Shown here one piece after another: positions 8,190 through 17,938 of a stretch of 40,104 bases of DNA. The DNA comes from Paracoccaceae bacterium (GTDB lineage: Bacteria; Pseudomonadota; Alphaproteobacteria; Rhodobacterales; Rhodobacteraceae), in the NCBI GenBank assembly GCA_017854585.1, contig JAFMHK010000028.1, forward strand, positions 1,114-41,217. The letters run 5' to 3'. The position numbers and the translations under genes are program-made. The first letter of the stretch is position 1, and every line of letters begins with the position of its first letter. The notes under the pieces are model-generated. The model made no database searches. It had not been told where the DNA came from and worked only from the letters and a program-made list of their open reading frames with translations.

Positions 8190-9988
8190 TGTTCCAGACA
8201 TTCACCGCAAAGACTCGCCCTGAACAGGGGCCCATCCGGCTGGCCAAGTTGCGCGCCGCCATGGCCGATGCAGGCGTGGCGGGCTTTTTGGTGCCGCGCG
8301 CCGATGCCCATCAGGGTGAATACGTGGCCCCGCGCGACGAACGTCTGTCATGGCTGACCGGGTTCACCGGATCAGCCGGGTTTGCGGCCGTGTTGCCCGA
8401 CGTGGCGGGCGTGTTCATCGATGGGCGGTATCGCCTGCAGGTCCGCACCCAGACCGACGGCGCCGCCTTCACCCCTGTGCATTGGCCCGAAACCAAGCTT
8501 GAGGATTGGCTGATTGATCAGCTTTCGGGCGGCGGCACCATTGGCTATGATCCTTGGCTTCACACCACCGCCGAGATTGAGCGCCTTGAGGCCGCCCTGT
8601 CGCCCCGGCAGATCAGCCTGCGGGCGATGGATAATCTGGTGGATCGCATCTGGGATGACCAGCCGGGCCGCCCGACCGCCCCCGCCATGGATTACCCGCT
8701 TGAATTTGCCGGAAAGCCATCGCGCGATAAACGCGCCGAGATTGCCCGCATCTTGCAGGATGCAGGGCAAGATGCCGCCATTCTGACCTTGCCGGACAGC
8801 ATCGCGTGGCTGCTGAACATGCGCGGCGGTGACCTGCCGCATCTGCCCGTCACGCAGGCCTTTGCCATCATCGACAACACGGGCCACGTGACGGTGTTTT
8901 CCGATCCCGCCAAGTTCGATGGTATTAACCGCGATCCCGGCGTCACCTTGCGCGATTGGGCGGCATTCGACGCCGCCCTTGCCGCCCTGCCCGGTCCCGT
9001 GCGGCTGGACCCTGCGACGGCGCCGCATCAGGTGCGCCTGATCCTTGATGCCGCCGGCGTCGCCATCTCGGAAGGCGATGACCCCTGCATCCTGCCGAAA
9101 GCACGCAAGCACCCCGCCGAAATCGCGGCCACCAAGGCCGCGCATCTGCGGGATGGTGCCGCGGTGGTGCGGTTCCTGCACTGGTTCGACACCGAGGCTC
9201 CCAAAGGGCACCTGACCGAGATCGACGTCGTCCGCAGGCTGGAGGCGTTCCGCGCCGAGGGCGGCGCGTTGAACGACATCAGCTTTGACACCATCGCGGG
9301 CGCGGGTCCGAACGGCGCCATCGTCCATTACCGCGTGACCGAGGAAACCAACGCGCGCGTCACACCGGGCCAACTGTTCCTTATCGATTCCGGCGGCCAA
9401 TATCTGGACGGGACCACCGACATCACCCGCACCTTGCCCGTCGGCGAGGTGGGCGAGGCGGAACGCACCGCCTTCACACAGGTGTTGCGCGGCATGATCG
9501 CCATCAACAACGCGCGCTTTCCCAAGGGCGTCATCACCGGCCGGGATCTCGATAGCCTTGCGCGTGCCCCATTGTGGGCGGCGGGGCGCGATTATGACCA
9601 TGGCACAGGCCATGGCGTTGGCGTCTACCTCAGTGTGCATGAAGGCCCCCAACGCATCAGCCGTGCCTCAACCACGGTGTTGGAGGCGGGCATGATCCTG
9701 TCGAACGAACCGGGCTATTACCGGGAGGGGCAATTCGGTATCCGTCTTGAGAACCTGATCGTGGTGACAGATGCCCCCGATCTGCCGGGCGGCGATGATC
9801 GGCAGATGTTGTGTTTTGACACGCTGACATTTGCACCCATCGATCGGCGGTTGATTGACGCCAACCAGCTTTCCGTTGGAGAACGCGTTTGGCTCGATGC
9901 CTACCACGCCGAGGTTGCGGCCCGGATCGGGCCATTGGTGTCCGGCGACGTCGCGGTGTGGCTTGCAAAGGCAACCGCCGCCATCTGA
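8189..9988 (+). CDS. Xaa-Pro aminopeptidase (M24B, aminopeptidase P)
   Basis: Removes an N-terminal residue that is followed by proline, acting with two metal ions (usually Mn) in the cytoplasm. The 599-residue length and three-domain layout match the long, eukaryote-like XPNPEP1 form: two creatinase-like N-terminal domains (about 1-310) and a C-terminal pita-bread domain. All five metal ligands are visible: Asp400 (LIDSGG), Asp411 (GTTDITR), His475 (second His of HGTGHGVG), Glu507 (SNEPGYY) and Glu521 (RLENL), along with VHEGPQ. The ATG overlaps the cobT stop by one base, so the gene is coupled to cobT. Nothing suggests a role in cobalamin synthesis; the pairing is probably just operon packing. 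Confidence 0.93.
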   Translation: MFQTFTAKTRPEQGPIRLAKLRAAMADAGVAGFLVPRADAHQGEYVAPRDERLSWLTGFTGSAGFAAVLPDVAGVFIDGRYRLQVRTQTDGAAFTPVHWPETKLEDWLIDQLSGGGTIGYDPWLHTTAEIERLEAALSPRQISLRAMDNLVDRIWDDQPGRPTAPAMDYPLEFAGKPSRDKRAEIARILQDAGQDAAILTLPDSIAWLLNMRGGDLPHLPVTQAFAIIDNTGHVTVFSDPAKFDGINRDPGVTLRDWAAFDAALAALPGPVRLDPATAPHQVRLILDAAGVAISEGDDPCILPKARKHPAEIAATKAAHLRDGAAVVRFLHWFDTEAPKGHLTEIDVVRRLEAFRAEGGALNDISFDTIAGAGPNGAIVHYRVTEETNARVTPGQLFLIDSGGQYLDGTTDITRTLPVGEVGEAERTAFTQVLRGMIAINNARFPKGVITGRDLDSLARAPLWAAGRDYDHGTGHGVGVYLSVHEGPQRISRASTTVLEAGMILSNEPGYYREGQFGIRLENLIVVTDAPDLPGGDDRQMLCFDTLTFAPIDRRLIDANQLSVGERVWLDAYHAEVAARIGPLVSGDVAVWLAKATAAI

Positions 9989-10062
9989 CACGGCACTTTC
10001 ACACTCTGCGGGCAATTCTGCCCAAGGATGCTTTCATATAACGTCCGACCAAGGGGGATCAC

Positions 10063-10404
10063 ATGGCTGACCACATCAAGATCAGGCCGGCAAACGGCAC
10101 ATGGGTTGTCCGCGCCGGCGGCGCGATCATCGGCGAAAGCGCAAAGGCGCTGGAACTGAGCGAAGGGGATTCTCCTTCAGTGATCTATTTTCCCCGCAAC
10201 CACATCGCCATGGCGTTTCTGGAAAAGACCGACAGTTCCACCCGCTGCCCCCACAGGGGGGCCGCGACATACTACACCATCACCAGCCCCGGAGAGCAGT
10301 TGATCGATGCCGGCTGGAGCTATGAGGCACCGCCGGAAGACTTGGCCGCAATCAAGGATCACCTTGCGTTCTACACCGACAGGGTGACGGTAGAGCAGCT
10401 CTGA
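10063..10404 (+). CDS. DUF427 domain protein
   Basis: A 113-residue protein that is almost entirely one DUF427 (beta-tent) domain. Typical features are the ending of the first strand pair in VRAGGAIIGES, the segment VIYFPRNHIAM, CPHRGAATYY, and the late W-YE-P pattern (GWSYEAPPED). The ATG is preceded by AAGGGGGA at a good distance. The biochemical role of this family is not established. It stands 74 bases after the aminopeptidase gene and is followed by a strong terminator shared with the convergent CLC gene. Confidence 0.9.
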   Translation: MADHIKIRPANGTWVVRAGGAIIGESAKALELSEGDSPSVIYFPRNHIAMAFLEKTDSSTRCPHRGAATYYTITSPGEQLIDAGWSYEAPPEDLAAIKDHLAFYTDRVTVEQL

Positions 10405-10431
10405 GAACAGACCTGCCCCGACACTGAAAAT

Positions 10432-10471
10432 AGGTTACGAAAAATCGGCATTTCCCGATTTTTTGTAACCT
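10432..10471. terminator. Bidirectional rho-independent terminator
   Basis: Two 17-base arms (10432-10448 and 10455-10471) pair with a single G-T wobble around a 6-base loop. The inner part is an A-run on one side and a T-run on the other, so the hairpin is flanked by T-rich sequence in both directions. It sits between convergent genes (DUF427 rightward, CLC leftward) and would serve both. Confidence 0.85.
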
Positions 10472-10481
10472 TTCTTGTTCG

Positions 10482-12170
10482 TTAACTGTGCTCTTCGGCG
10501 GCCGTCGCGGCCAGCGCGCGGTTATAAGCCTTCAGCGCATCGACATGGAACAGCGCCCCCTCCAAGGCGGGCGGACCATCGGCCGGGGCCAGTTGCACAA
10601 CCGGCACGAAATCCAGCCCGGTGCGTTCGAAAATCGGCAGTGCCCGTTCCAGCGTGGCGTTCACATCGGTATAAATCCCCTGCTCGATCAACGTCAAAAG
10701 CTGCTCCTGCGGGGCGGCATTTTCGTGATCCATGGGCCGCATCACCTTGCCCACGCGGAACATCGCCAGCAAATAGGCCTGTGGCCCCGCCGCCAGATGG
10801 ATGTTGCGCCGCTCCAACTGGGTCAAGAAGAACGACCGATCGACCAGCCGCGTAGAGACTGCGGTGGACATGGAGACGGCCACCATCACCGCCAGTCCCG
10901 TCTGCCAGTCGCCCGTCAGTTCGAACACGATCAGGGTCGTGGAAATCGGCGCGCCAAGAACAGCCGCCGCCACCGCCCCCATTCCGGCCAATGCATACAA
11001 GGTTTCCGACCCCGACACGTTCGGGAATATGGCCGTGGCGACCAACCCGAACGCCAGCCCCGCCAAGGCCCCCACCATCAGCGACGGCGAAAATACCCCG
11101 CCCCCCATACGTCCACCAACGGTAATCGCCACGGCGGCGGTCTTGAGGATGGCAAAAACGACAGCTTCGTGGAACACCAGCTGCCCGGTCAATGCGGCGG
11201 TCGTCGTCTCGTAGCCAACGCCGATGATGTGCGGGTAAAATACCGCCATCGCGCCCAATGCGGCCCCCGCAAAGGCAGGTCTCAGCCAACGTGGAATTCC
11301 CGTTTTGCGCTGCATCAGGTTGCCCATGTCATCGGCCCAGAAACATGCCCGCATGAAGGCGACCGCGATCAACCCGCAAAGCAACCCAAGGATCAGGAAG
11401 GCGGGCAATTCCACGTAGAACCGAAGCGCGCTGTCGGTGCCCAGACTGAACTCGGTGACGTCGCCAAATGCCAATCGGTTGATCACCGTGCCCGAAACGC
11501 TTGCGATCACGATCGGCGCGAAGGCATGCACCGCAAAGTGGCGCAAAACCACCTCCAGCGCAAAGATCGCCCCCGCGATTGGCGCATTGAACGATGCGCT
11601 GACGGCGGCCGCCACCGCACAGCCCAACAGGTCGCGCCCCGTGATCCCATCCGCCTTGATCCAATCGGACACCCGGCTGGCGATCATCGCGGCCAGATGC
11701 ACCACCGGCCCCTCGCGGCCGGTCGATCCGCCTGAACCCAACGTGATCATCGATGCTGCGGCACTGGCCCACCCGGCCCGCTGTTCGACCCGCCCATCGG
11801 CAAGCGCCGCGCCCTCGATCACATCCGCGACGGACCGGACCCGCGCATCGGGCGTGAACCGGTGCAGGATAAAACCCACCACCAGACCGCCGGCGATGGG
11901 GATAACGAACACCCAATACCACGGCAGGCTTTGTGCAAAGGTGTGCAGCATCCGCACGTCTTCCACGCCATAAAGGCTGTGTTGCAGGGCGCTGATCCCG
12001 GCGCGGAACAAGACCGCTGCAATCCCCGCCGCGATCCCGACCGCAAGTGCGATGAACCAGAACTGGATCTGGCTGGGCCCCTTTTGGCGCAGGACTAGCC
12101 AGACGGTTTTGCACGCGGCCAATCCCAGACCGAGTTGCTGCTTGAGATATCGACGCCCTTCAGCGGCCAA
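10482..12170 (-). CDS. CLC-family chloride channel/transporter with C-terminal CBS domain
   Basis: An inner-membrane CLC protein. From a TTG at 12170 it has 562 residues; this start is chosen because GGGAGGGG lies about 7 bases upstream, while the residues encoded further upstream (open to 12344) look non-coding. Seen are GSGGSTGREGP (145-155, with the external gating Glu153), the helix F-H segment FNAPIAGAIFALEVV, GGVFSPSL (356-363) forming the anion site, and about ten hydrophobic helices. A C-terminal CBS-like region (about 460-555) follows. The position equivalent to the internal proton glutamate (E203 of the E. coli transporter) is Val206, as in CLC channels, and the usual GSGIPE loop is replaced by VADVIE. 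It may therefore be a channel or weakly coupled transporter; transport mode is not provable here. Confidence 0.88.
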   Translation of the reverse strand: MAAEGRRYLKQQLGLGLAACKTVWLVLRQKGPSQIQFWFIALAVGIAAGIAAVLFRAGISALQHSLYGVEDVRMLHTFAQSLPWYWVFVIPIAGGLVVGFILHRFTPDARVRSVADVIEGAALADGRVEQRAGWASAAASMITLGSGGSTGREGPVVHLAAMIASRVSDWIKADGITGRDLLGCAVAAAVSASFNAPIAGAIFALEVVLRHFAVHAFAPIVIASVSGTVINRLAFGDVTEFSLGTDSALRFYVELPAFLILGLLCGLIAVAFMRACFWADDMGNLMQRKTGIPRWLRPAFAGAALGAMAVFYPHIIGVGYETTTAALTGQLVFHEAVVFAILKTAAVAITVGGRMGGGVFSPSLMVGALAGLAFGLVATAIFPNVSGSETLYALAGMGAVAAAVLGAPISTTLIVFELTGDWQTGLAVMVAVSMSTAVSTRLVDRSFFLTQLERRNIHLAAGPQAYLLAMFRVGKVMRPMDHENAAPQEQLLTLIEQGIYTDVNATLERALPIFERTGLDFVPVVQLAPADGPPALEGALFHVDALKAYNRALAATAAEEHS

Positions 12171-12376
12171 AACGCGCCCCTCCCGGCGGTGCCCTGTGAT
12201 GTCCCGACCACCACAAGCCGAAGTTGCACGCGGCCTTGGCGGAGGACTTAGCTTTCGGTGTAAGTGACGGATGCGCCAGAGAAAAGCCCACAACGGCGCA
12301 ACCGTCCCGCCCTGCGCCCCCGAAATCGTCCCCACAGCGGTCAAAGCGCGGGTCCGGCACCGAATTCGCGCGGGTA

Positions 12377-14038
12377 TCAGGTTGCGCGACCCGCCTGCAG
12401 CAACGCCCGCGCGGCAGCGCGCGCGGCATCGGTTACCGTGTCCCCCGCCAACATACGGGCCACTTCATCGACCCGGTCCGACACATCCAAGGCGACAACC
12501 TCGCTGGTCGTTACCCCATCGCGCACCGATTTCTGCACCCGCCAGTGATGCGCCCCCAAGGCCGCAACCTGCGGCGAATGGGTCACCACGAGAACCTGAC
12601 CGTCACCTGCCAGCGCTGACAGGCGCCGTCCGACCGCATCAGCCGTCGCACCGCCCACGCCCCGGTCAATCTCGTCAAAGATCATGGTCAGGCCCTCGGC
12701 CTCGCGGGTCAGACAGACCTTGAGCGCCAGCAAGAACCGCGACAGTTCCCCCCCGGATGCGATCTTGTTGAGCGGACCGGCAGGCGCACCGGGGTTCGTG
12801 GCCACCGTGAAGGCGACCCCGTCAACCCCGTCGGGACCGGCGGGGGCTGCGTGAAGCACGGTGGAAAACACCGCCCGTTCCATCTTGAGCGGGGCCAATT
12901 CCGCCGCCATGGCAAGGTCCAGCTGACCCGCCGCTGCGGCCCGCGCCGATGACAAGGCCGCAGCCGCGGCGCGATACGCCTTTTCGGCAGCATCAAGCGC
13001 CGAGGCGAGCCCGGCAATCTCATCCGCCCCGCCCTCCAGCAGGCGCAACCGCCCGCGCAGTTCATCGGCCAGCGTCGCCAGATCATCGGCCAGCACACCG
13101 TGTTTGCGCGCCTGTGCCCGCAGGGCGAACAAGCGTTCCTCGGTTTCTTCCAATTCATGTGGATTGAAGCTGAGTTGATCGGCGAAGGTCTCGACGCCGG
13201 CCTGCGCCTCTCCCAGTTCGACCAGCGCACGTTCCAATGCCGCCACCGATGGCTCCAACGCGCCCTCCGCCTTGTCGACAAGCCCCTCCAACCAGCGCAG
13301 CGCATCGCCCATCGCGCCGTCCGCGCCATCGCCACCCAAGGCCGACAAGACGCGTGCCACATCTTCGCGCATCCGTTCCGCGCCCTGCATCAGACGGCGG
13401 CGGGCATCCAGTTCGGCCTCTTCGCCGGGTTGGGGTTGCAGGGCGTCCAGTTCGGCCACGGAATGGCGCAAATACTCTTCCTCGGCGCGCATTTCGGCCA
13501 GCCGTGCCTCGGCCTTGGCCAGCGCCTTGGCGGCGGTCGCACGGGCGCGCCAGCCTTGGGCCACCGCATCGCGCTGCGGCTCGGTTCCGGCAAATGCATC
13601 AAGCATCGCACGGTGCTGACGCGGGTCCAGAAGACCTCGGTCATCTTGCTGACCGTGCAATTCGACCAATGTATCGGACAGGGCGCGCAACATTTCGCCA
13701 CTGGCGCGGCGGTCGTTCACCCACGCGGTCTTGCGCCCCTCGGGCGTGTTCACCCTGCGCAAGATCAGGGTATCGTCTTCGGGAAATCCCGCTTCAGCCA
13801 GAACCGCGCGGGCGGGGTGGCCGGGTGGCAGATCGAAGGCGGCGACCACCTCACCTTGGGCCGCACCGCTGCGCACCAAATCGGCCCGACCGCGCCAACC
13901 CAGCACAAAACCCAACGAATCCAGCAAGATGGATTTGCCCGCACCGGTTTCGCCGGTCAACACATTCAAACCCGGCTGAAACGCAAGTTCCAGCCGGTCG
14001 ATGATCAACATGTCGCGGATATCAAGATGGCGCAGCAT
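12377..14038 (-). CDS. recN: DNA repair protein RecN
   Basis: RecN is an SMC-like ATPase acting early in double-strand-break repair. The 553-residue product has the family's usual length. It shows Walker A GETGAGKS (residues 29-36), the HGQQDDRGLL segment after the N-terminal lobe, a long coiled-coil middle rich in Ala, Glu and Leu, the ABC signature ASGGELSRFLLALK and Walker B MIFDEIDRGVGG, then the HSPQVAALG switch. Start ATG 14038. It follows bamD by 41 bases on the same strand, an arrangement common in Rhodobacterales, and is probably read from the same transcript. No LexA-type operator was identified. Confidence 0.95.
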   Translation of the reverse strand: MLRHLDIRDMLIIDRLELAFQPGLNVLTGETGAGKSILLDSLGFVLGWRGRADLVRSGAAQGEVVAAFDLPPGHPARAVLAEAGFPEDDTLILRRVNTPEGRKTAWVNDRRASGEMLRALSDTLVELHGQQDDRGLLDPRQHRAMLDAFAGTEPQRDAVAQGWRARATAAKALAKAEARLAEMRAEEEYLRHSVAELDALQPQPGEEAELDARRRLMQGAERMREDVARVLSALGGDGADGAMGDALRWLEGLVDKAEGALEPSVAALERALVELGEAQAGVETFADQLSFNPHELEETEERLFALRAQARKHGVLADDLATLADELRGRLRLLEGGADEIAGLASALDAAEKAYRAAAAALSSARAAAAGQLDLAMAAELAPLKMERAVFSTVLHAAPAGPDGVDGVAFTVATNPGAPAGPLNKIASGGELSRFLLALKVCLTREAEGLTMIFDEIDRGVGGATADAVGRRLSALAGDGQVLVVTHSPQVAALGAHHWRVQKSVRDGVTTSEVVALDVSDRVDEVARMLAGDTVTDAARAAARALLQAGRAT

Positions 14039-14079
14039 TGGCCGTCATTCCGTCGAGTGGGCGCAACCCGGGTGCGGCG

Positions 14080-15009
14080 TTACAGCCATTCACCGCGCAC
14101 GGTCTGCTGCCAGACCTCACGCAGCCAGTTTTCGCCTGCCGCCTCAGGGGCCAGATTCTGACCCGTCAGCTGATTGAACGCATCATCATAGAATGGCGAC
14201 GACTGGAAGTTGTATCCAAGGATCGCGCCTGCTGTTTGCGCCTCATCCGTCAGGCCAAGGGACAAATATGCCTCGACCAGCCGCAGCAGCGCCTCGGGCG
14301 TGTGGGTCGTGGTCTGGAATTCCTCGACCACCACCCGGAAACGGTTGATTGCAGCGGTATAATGGCCGCGACGCAGGTAATAGCGCCCGATCTCCATTTC
14401 CTTGCCCGCCAGATGATCGAACGCCAATTCAAAGCGCAGGATCGCGGATTGGGTATATTCGCTGTCGGGATAGCGTTCGATCACCAGCCGCAGAGCCTGC
14501 AGGGCCTGAAAGGTCAGGCCTTGATCGCGGCCGACCTGATCGATCTGATCGTAATAGGAAAGCGCCAGAAGATACTGCGCATAAGCGGCGTCTTCATCAC
14601 CGGGGTAGAAATCAAGGAAGCGCTGCGCGGTGACGCGGGTCGCATCATAATCACCGTCCTGATGATAGGCGAACGTCGCCATGATCAAGCCACGGCTGGC
14701 CCATTCGGAATAGGGATAAAGCCGCTCGACCTCGATAAAGAGTGCTGCGGCGTCATCGGGACGACCGCTTTCCAGTTCGAATTCAGCCTGTTGGTAAATC
14801 ACCTCAGGGGCCAGATCTTCCAGTGGGACCTGACGATCGCGTCCCGTGAAGAACCCGCCACCCTCGCGCGCGCCGCCAAACAAGCCCCCGCCGAACAGAC
14901 CGCCACCACCGCCGCCGCCGCAACCGGCCAGCACCAAGCTCAGCGATACGGCCAGAGCCGCTTTTGTTCCCGCTTTGGATTTGCCTTTTGTCAGCCGCAT
15001 GACCTGCAT
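14080..15009 (-). CDS. bamD: Outer-membrane assembly lipoprotein BamD
   Basis: BamD is an essential TPR lipoprotein of the BAM complex that inserts beta-barrel proteins into the outer membrane. A lipobox LVLAGC ends the signal peptide, then an unusual Gly-rich tail (three GGG tracts with LFGG repeats) links to the TPR part. Conserved pieces include ALFIEVERLYPYSEWA, YPGDEDAAYAQYLLALSYYDQI, LRLVIERYPDSEY and YYLRRGHYTAAINRFRVV, all typical of BamD. Several starts are possible (GTG 15015, ATG 15009, ATG 15000) and none has a clear ribosome site; 15009 is a compromise. It lies between lpxC and recN, the usual order in the group. Confidence 0.93.
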   Translation of the reverse strand: MQVMRLTKGKSKAGTKAALAVSLSLVLAGCGGGGGGGLFGGGLFGGAREGGGFFTGRDRQVPLEDLAPEVIYQQAEFELESGRPDDAAALFIEVERLYPYSEWASRGLIMATFAYHQDGDYDATRVTAQRFLDFYPGDEDAAYAQYLLALSYYDQIDQVGRDQGLTFQALQALRLVIERYPDSEYTQSAILRFELAFDHLAGKEMEIGRYYLRRGHYTAAINRFRVVVEEFQTTTHTPEALLRLVEAYLSLGLTDEAQTAGAILGYNFQSSPFYDDAFNQLTGQNLAPEAAGENWLREVWQQTVRGEWL

Positions 15010-15109
15010 CCCCACAATCTTGGTTTGGAGCCTTGCGATAGCTCCGCTTGGCGAAGGTCTAGCATATTAATTCTGGGGGCAAAATGCCTGAATGCGCGCG
15101 GCGACACGC

Positions 15110-16030
15110 TCAGGCGACGTTGGCCAGATCGGCAACCTTGACGCCGACACCCGGCAGGCTTGCGGCCTGATCGGCGGTGCACATGACCAAACGGACCGCG
15201 CCCGGCGTCGCAAAAAGCTTGCGCAGCAACTTGTTCGTCAACATGTGACCCGCACGCACGCCGGTGTAGCGACCCAGAATGGGCGCGCCCGCAAGCGCCA
15301 GATCGCCCAATGCATCCAGCATTTTATGGCGCACGGCCTCGTCTGCATGGCGGAAACCGCCGGGGCTGAGCACATCGTCGCCGTCAACCACGACCGCATT
15401 GTCGTAGGTTCCCCCAAGCGCAAGCCCGTTGTCCTGCATCATTTCTACATCTGCCTGACGGCAAAAGGTGCGGCTGTCGCACAATTCGCGCACGAAGCGG
15501 CCATTGGCCAGATTGGCGATACGCCGCTGCCGCCCGATCGCGGCATCCGCGAATTCAATGGAGAAATCCATTTGCAGGCCGGTATCCGGCGACAAAGTCG
15601 CCTCTGCGCCGTCATGCGTGATCGACACGGTCTTCATGACCTCAAGCGCATAGATCGGCGCATCTTGGCGCTGCACGCCGCAGGCCAGAATGGCACGCAC
15701 GAACGGCGCGGCCGATCCATCCATGATCGGCGTTTCGGGACCATCAAGATCAACCAGCGCATTGTGGATGCCACAGCCCGCAAGCGCCGCCATCACATGT
15801 TCCACTGTCGACACCTCGACACCGGCCTCGTTCACCAGACGGGTGCACAACTGGCTTTCGGGCACGACATCATAGCGTGCGGGGATCAGCGCCGCATGCT
15901 CGGCCACATCGACGCGACGAAACCAGATGCCGTGATTGGCCGATGCGGGGTGAATGGCCATTCGGACAGGACGCCCGGAATGCAGGCCAATGCCCTTGAA
16001 GCTGATCGTCGATCGCAAAGTCGCCTGCAC
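15110..16030 (-). CDS. lpxC: UDP-3-O-acyl-N-acetylglucosamine deacetylase LpxC
   Basis: LpxC is the zinc enzyme that commits UDP-3-acyl-GlcNAc to lipid A synthesis in the cytoplasm. The 306-residue product matches the family length (about 305). The zinc ligands are His78 (VEHVMAAL), His235 (VRHKMLDAL) and Asp239, with catalytic-site His262 in GHMLTN; the start QATLRSTISFKGIGLHSG is typical. The start codon is GTG at 16030, because the family aligns from there and no ATG is available nearby. It is separated from ftsZ by a terminator, so it has its own promoter in the 270-base gap, which I could not pinpoint. Confidence 0.96.
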   Translation of the reverse strand: MQATLRSTISFKGIGLHSGRPVRMAIHPASANHGIWFRRVDVAEHAALIPARYDVVPESQLCTRLVNEAGVEVSTVEHVMAALAGCGIHNALVDLDGPETPIMDGSAAPFVRAILACGVQRQDAPIYALEVMKTVSITHDGAEATLSPDTGLQMDFSIEFADAAIGRQRRIANLANGRFVRELCDSRTFCRQADVEMMQDNGLALGGTYDNAVVVDGDDVLSPGGFRHADEAVRHKMLDALGDLALAGAPILGRYTGVRAGHMLTNKLLRKLFATPGAVRLVMCTADQAASLPGVGVKVADLANVA

Positions 16031-16254
16031 GTGATATTCCCCGAGGTCGTTCTGCCAAGCCGCGCAATCGCGGTCTTCATTTTGTGGACCGAAAACCGCA
16101 GTCTGCAGTCAGGCCCCATTTCCCTATTCGTGGTGCTACCGGGGCGCGAGAAAAGACTCAATTCAACCTTTATGACGGTCTGCAACATAGGGGTGACGGA
16201 TCGGCAAATTGCCGCTCATATCTCGTTAACCATCGCCCAACCCTTTGAATACAT

Positions 16255-16284
16255 GAAAAAAAGGGCCGCTGAATCAGCGGCCCT
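16255..16284 (-). terminator. Rho-independent terminator after ftsZ
   Basis: On the leftward strand, 22 bases past the ftsZ stop, a perfect 10-bp stem (arms 16262-16271 and 16275-16284, loop of 3) is followed at once by a run of 7 T (16255-16261 region). It closes the dcw transcript before lpxC. Confidence 0.88.
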
Positions 16285-16306
16285 CTTGTCAAAAACGTGA
16301 GGTAGT

Positions 16307-17938
16307 TCAGTTGGCTTGGCGACGCAAGAATGCCGGAATTTCAATTCTTTCCTGCTCTGGATCGACGTGGCCGTCATCGGGTGCGCGGTGCATCGCATGG
16401 CCACCGCTGACCGGCGGCTGCCGACGCTCTGCCGGGGCCGGGCCATCTTCGCCATGGCCGGTCATGCGGTTGATCAGGTTGTTGATACCAAAGCGTGGCT
16501 TGTGGCCATGCGGTTCTTCTACCGGGACGGCGGGGCGACGCATGGCCGCCTGCTGAGGTTTCGGCGCGGCGGGTTCACGCGGACCATCCTTTTGAATGGC
16601 CGCGCGTAGACGGGCCAGCGCCTCGGGCGATGGGCTGCCCGTTGCGGCGGGCTTTGGCGCCACATATTCGGCCATTTCCGGTTCGGCTGCGGCATAGACA
16701 TTCGACTTTGCCGAGACCGCCGCGCGCGGCACGTAGGCCGGTTCAGGGACATAATCAGCATCGTATTGGTCATCGCCCTCGAACAGGGTATCGTCGCCAT
16801 CGGCGCTTTCCGCGTCAAAGCCCTCGAACAGGCTGCGTTCGGGGGCTGCGGACATCTGAGGTTCGGGTGTCGGAGCCGCAACGGGGGCAGCGGGGGCAGC
16901 GGCCACAGGGGCAGCAACAGCTTCACGCAGCGATCTACGCACCGGGCTGTGCACCGTCTGATGGACTTCGCTGGCGTCGATGCCGGTGGCCACGACGCTG
17001 ACGCGCATCTGGCCTTCCATGTTGGTATCCAGCGTCGAGCCGACGATGATATTCGCCTCGGGGTCGACCTCTTCGCGGATCCGGTTGGCGGCTTCGTCCA
17101 ATTCGAACAACGTCAGGTCATAGCCGCCGGTAATATTGATCAACACGCCGCGCGCGCCCTTGAGGCTGATTTCATCCAGCAGCGGATTTGCGATGGCCTT
17201 TTCAGCCGCCTGAATGGCCCGGTTTTCACCCTCGGCCTCGCCGGTTCCCATCATCGCCTTGCCCATCTCGTTCATCACGGCACGGACGTCCGCGAAGTCG
17301 AGGTTGATCAGGCCGGGACGGACCATCAGGTCGGTAACACCCTTCACACCTTGGTAAAGCACGTCATCGGCCAGCGCGAAGGCTTCGGTGAAGGTGGTTT
17401 TTTCGTTCGCCAACCGGAACAGGTTCTGGTTGGGGATAATGATCAGCGTATCGACGACTTTCTGCAGCGCCTCGATGCCCTCATCGGCCTGCCGCATCCG
17501 CTTCGCGCCTTCGAACTGGAACGGCTTGGTTACGACGCCAACGGTCAGAACACCAAGCTCTCGGGCGGCCTGTGCGATGATCGGGGCCGCGCCCGTTCCG
17601 GTGCCGCCACCCATCCCGGCGGTGATGAACGCCATGTGCGCGCCCGCCAGATGATCAACGATTTCTTCGATGCTTTCTTCGGCGGCTGATGCGCCAACCG
17701 CAGGGCGCGCCCCGGCACCCAAGCCTTCGGTCACCCGCGCGCCCATCTGGATGCGGGAGCTTGCCTTGGACTGCGCCAAGGCCTGAGCGTCGGTGTTCGC
17801 GGTCACGAACTCACATCCGTCCAGGTTCTTGTCGATCATGTTATTGACCGCGTTGCCGCCTGCCCCACCGACGCCGAACACGGTGATACGAGGTTTCAGG
17901 TCCGGCTGGTTATCCGGCATGGTGAGGTTGAGTGTCAT
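16307..17938 (-). CDS. ftsZ: Cell division protein FtsZ
   Basis: FtsZ is the tubulin-like GTPase that forms the division ring. The 543-residue product has the GTPase core (about 15-320) with the signature [10 protein letters not shown] (110-119), the [14 protein letters not shown] loop and the T7-loop segment [10 protein letters not shown] (catalytic Asp in the polymer). A long, flexible Pro/Ala/acidic linker (about 330-525) separates it from the C-terminal peptide [12 protein letters not shown], which binds FtsA and other partners. The long linker is normal for alphaproteobacteria. Start ATG 17938; the 190-base gap to ftsA suggests an extra promoter. Confidence 0.97.
   Translation of the reverse strand: MTLNLTMPDNQPDLKPRITVFGVGGAGGNAVNNMIDKNLDGCEFVTANTDAQALAQSKASSRIQMGARVTEGLGAGARPAVGASAAEESIEEIVDHLAGAHMAFITAGMGGGTGTGAAPIIAQAARELGVLTVGVVTKPFQFEGAKRMRQADEGIEALQKVVDTLIIIPNQNLFRLANEKTTFTEAFALADDVLYQGVKGVTDLMVRPGLINLDFADVRAVMNEMGKAMMGTGEAEGENRAIQAAEKAIANPLLDEISLKGARGVLINITGGYDLTLFELDEAANRIREEVDPEANIIVGSTLDTNMEGQMRVSVVATGIDASEVHQTVHSPVRRSLREAVAAPVAAAPAAPVAAPTPEPQMSAAPERSLFEGFDAESADGDDTLFEGDDQYDADYVPEPAYVPRAAVSAKSNVYAAAEPEMAEYVAPKPAATGSPSPEALARLRAAIQKDGPREPAAPKPQQAAMRRPAVPVEEPHGHKPRFGINNLINRMTGHGEDGPAPAERRQPPVSGGHAMHRAPDDGHVDPEQERIEIPAFLRRQAN

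Noticed and set aside
6282..8201. 639-codon open frame on the minus strand opposite cobT
   Set aside because: It mirrors cobT in the antisense direction, has no family motif and is explained by the strong codon bias of high-GC DNA.
13100..14161. 353-codon plus-strand frame opposite recN
   Set aside because: Antisense shadow; recN motifs on the other strand are complete.
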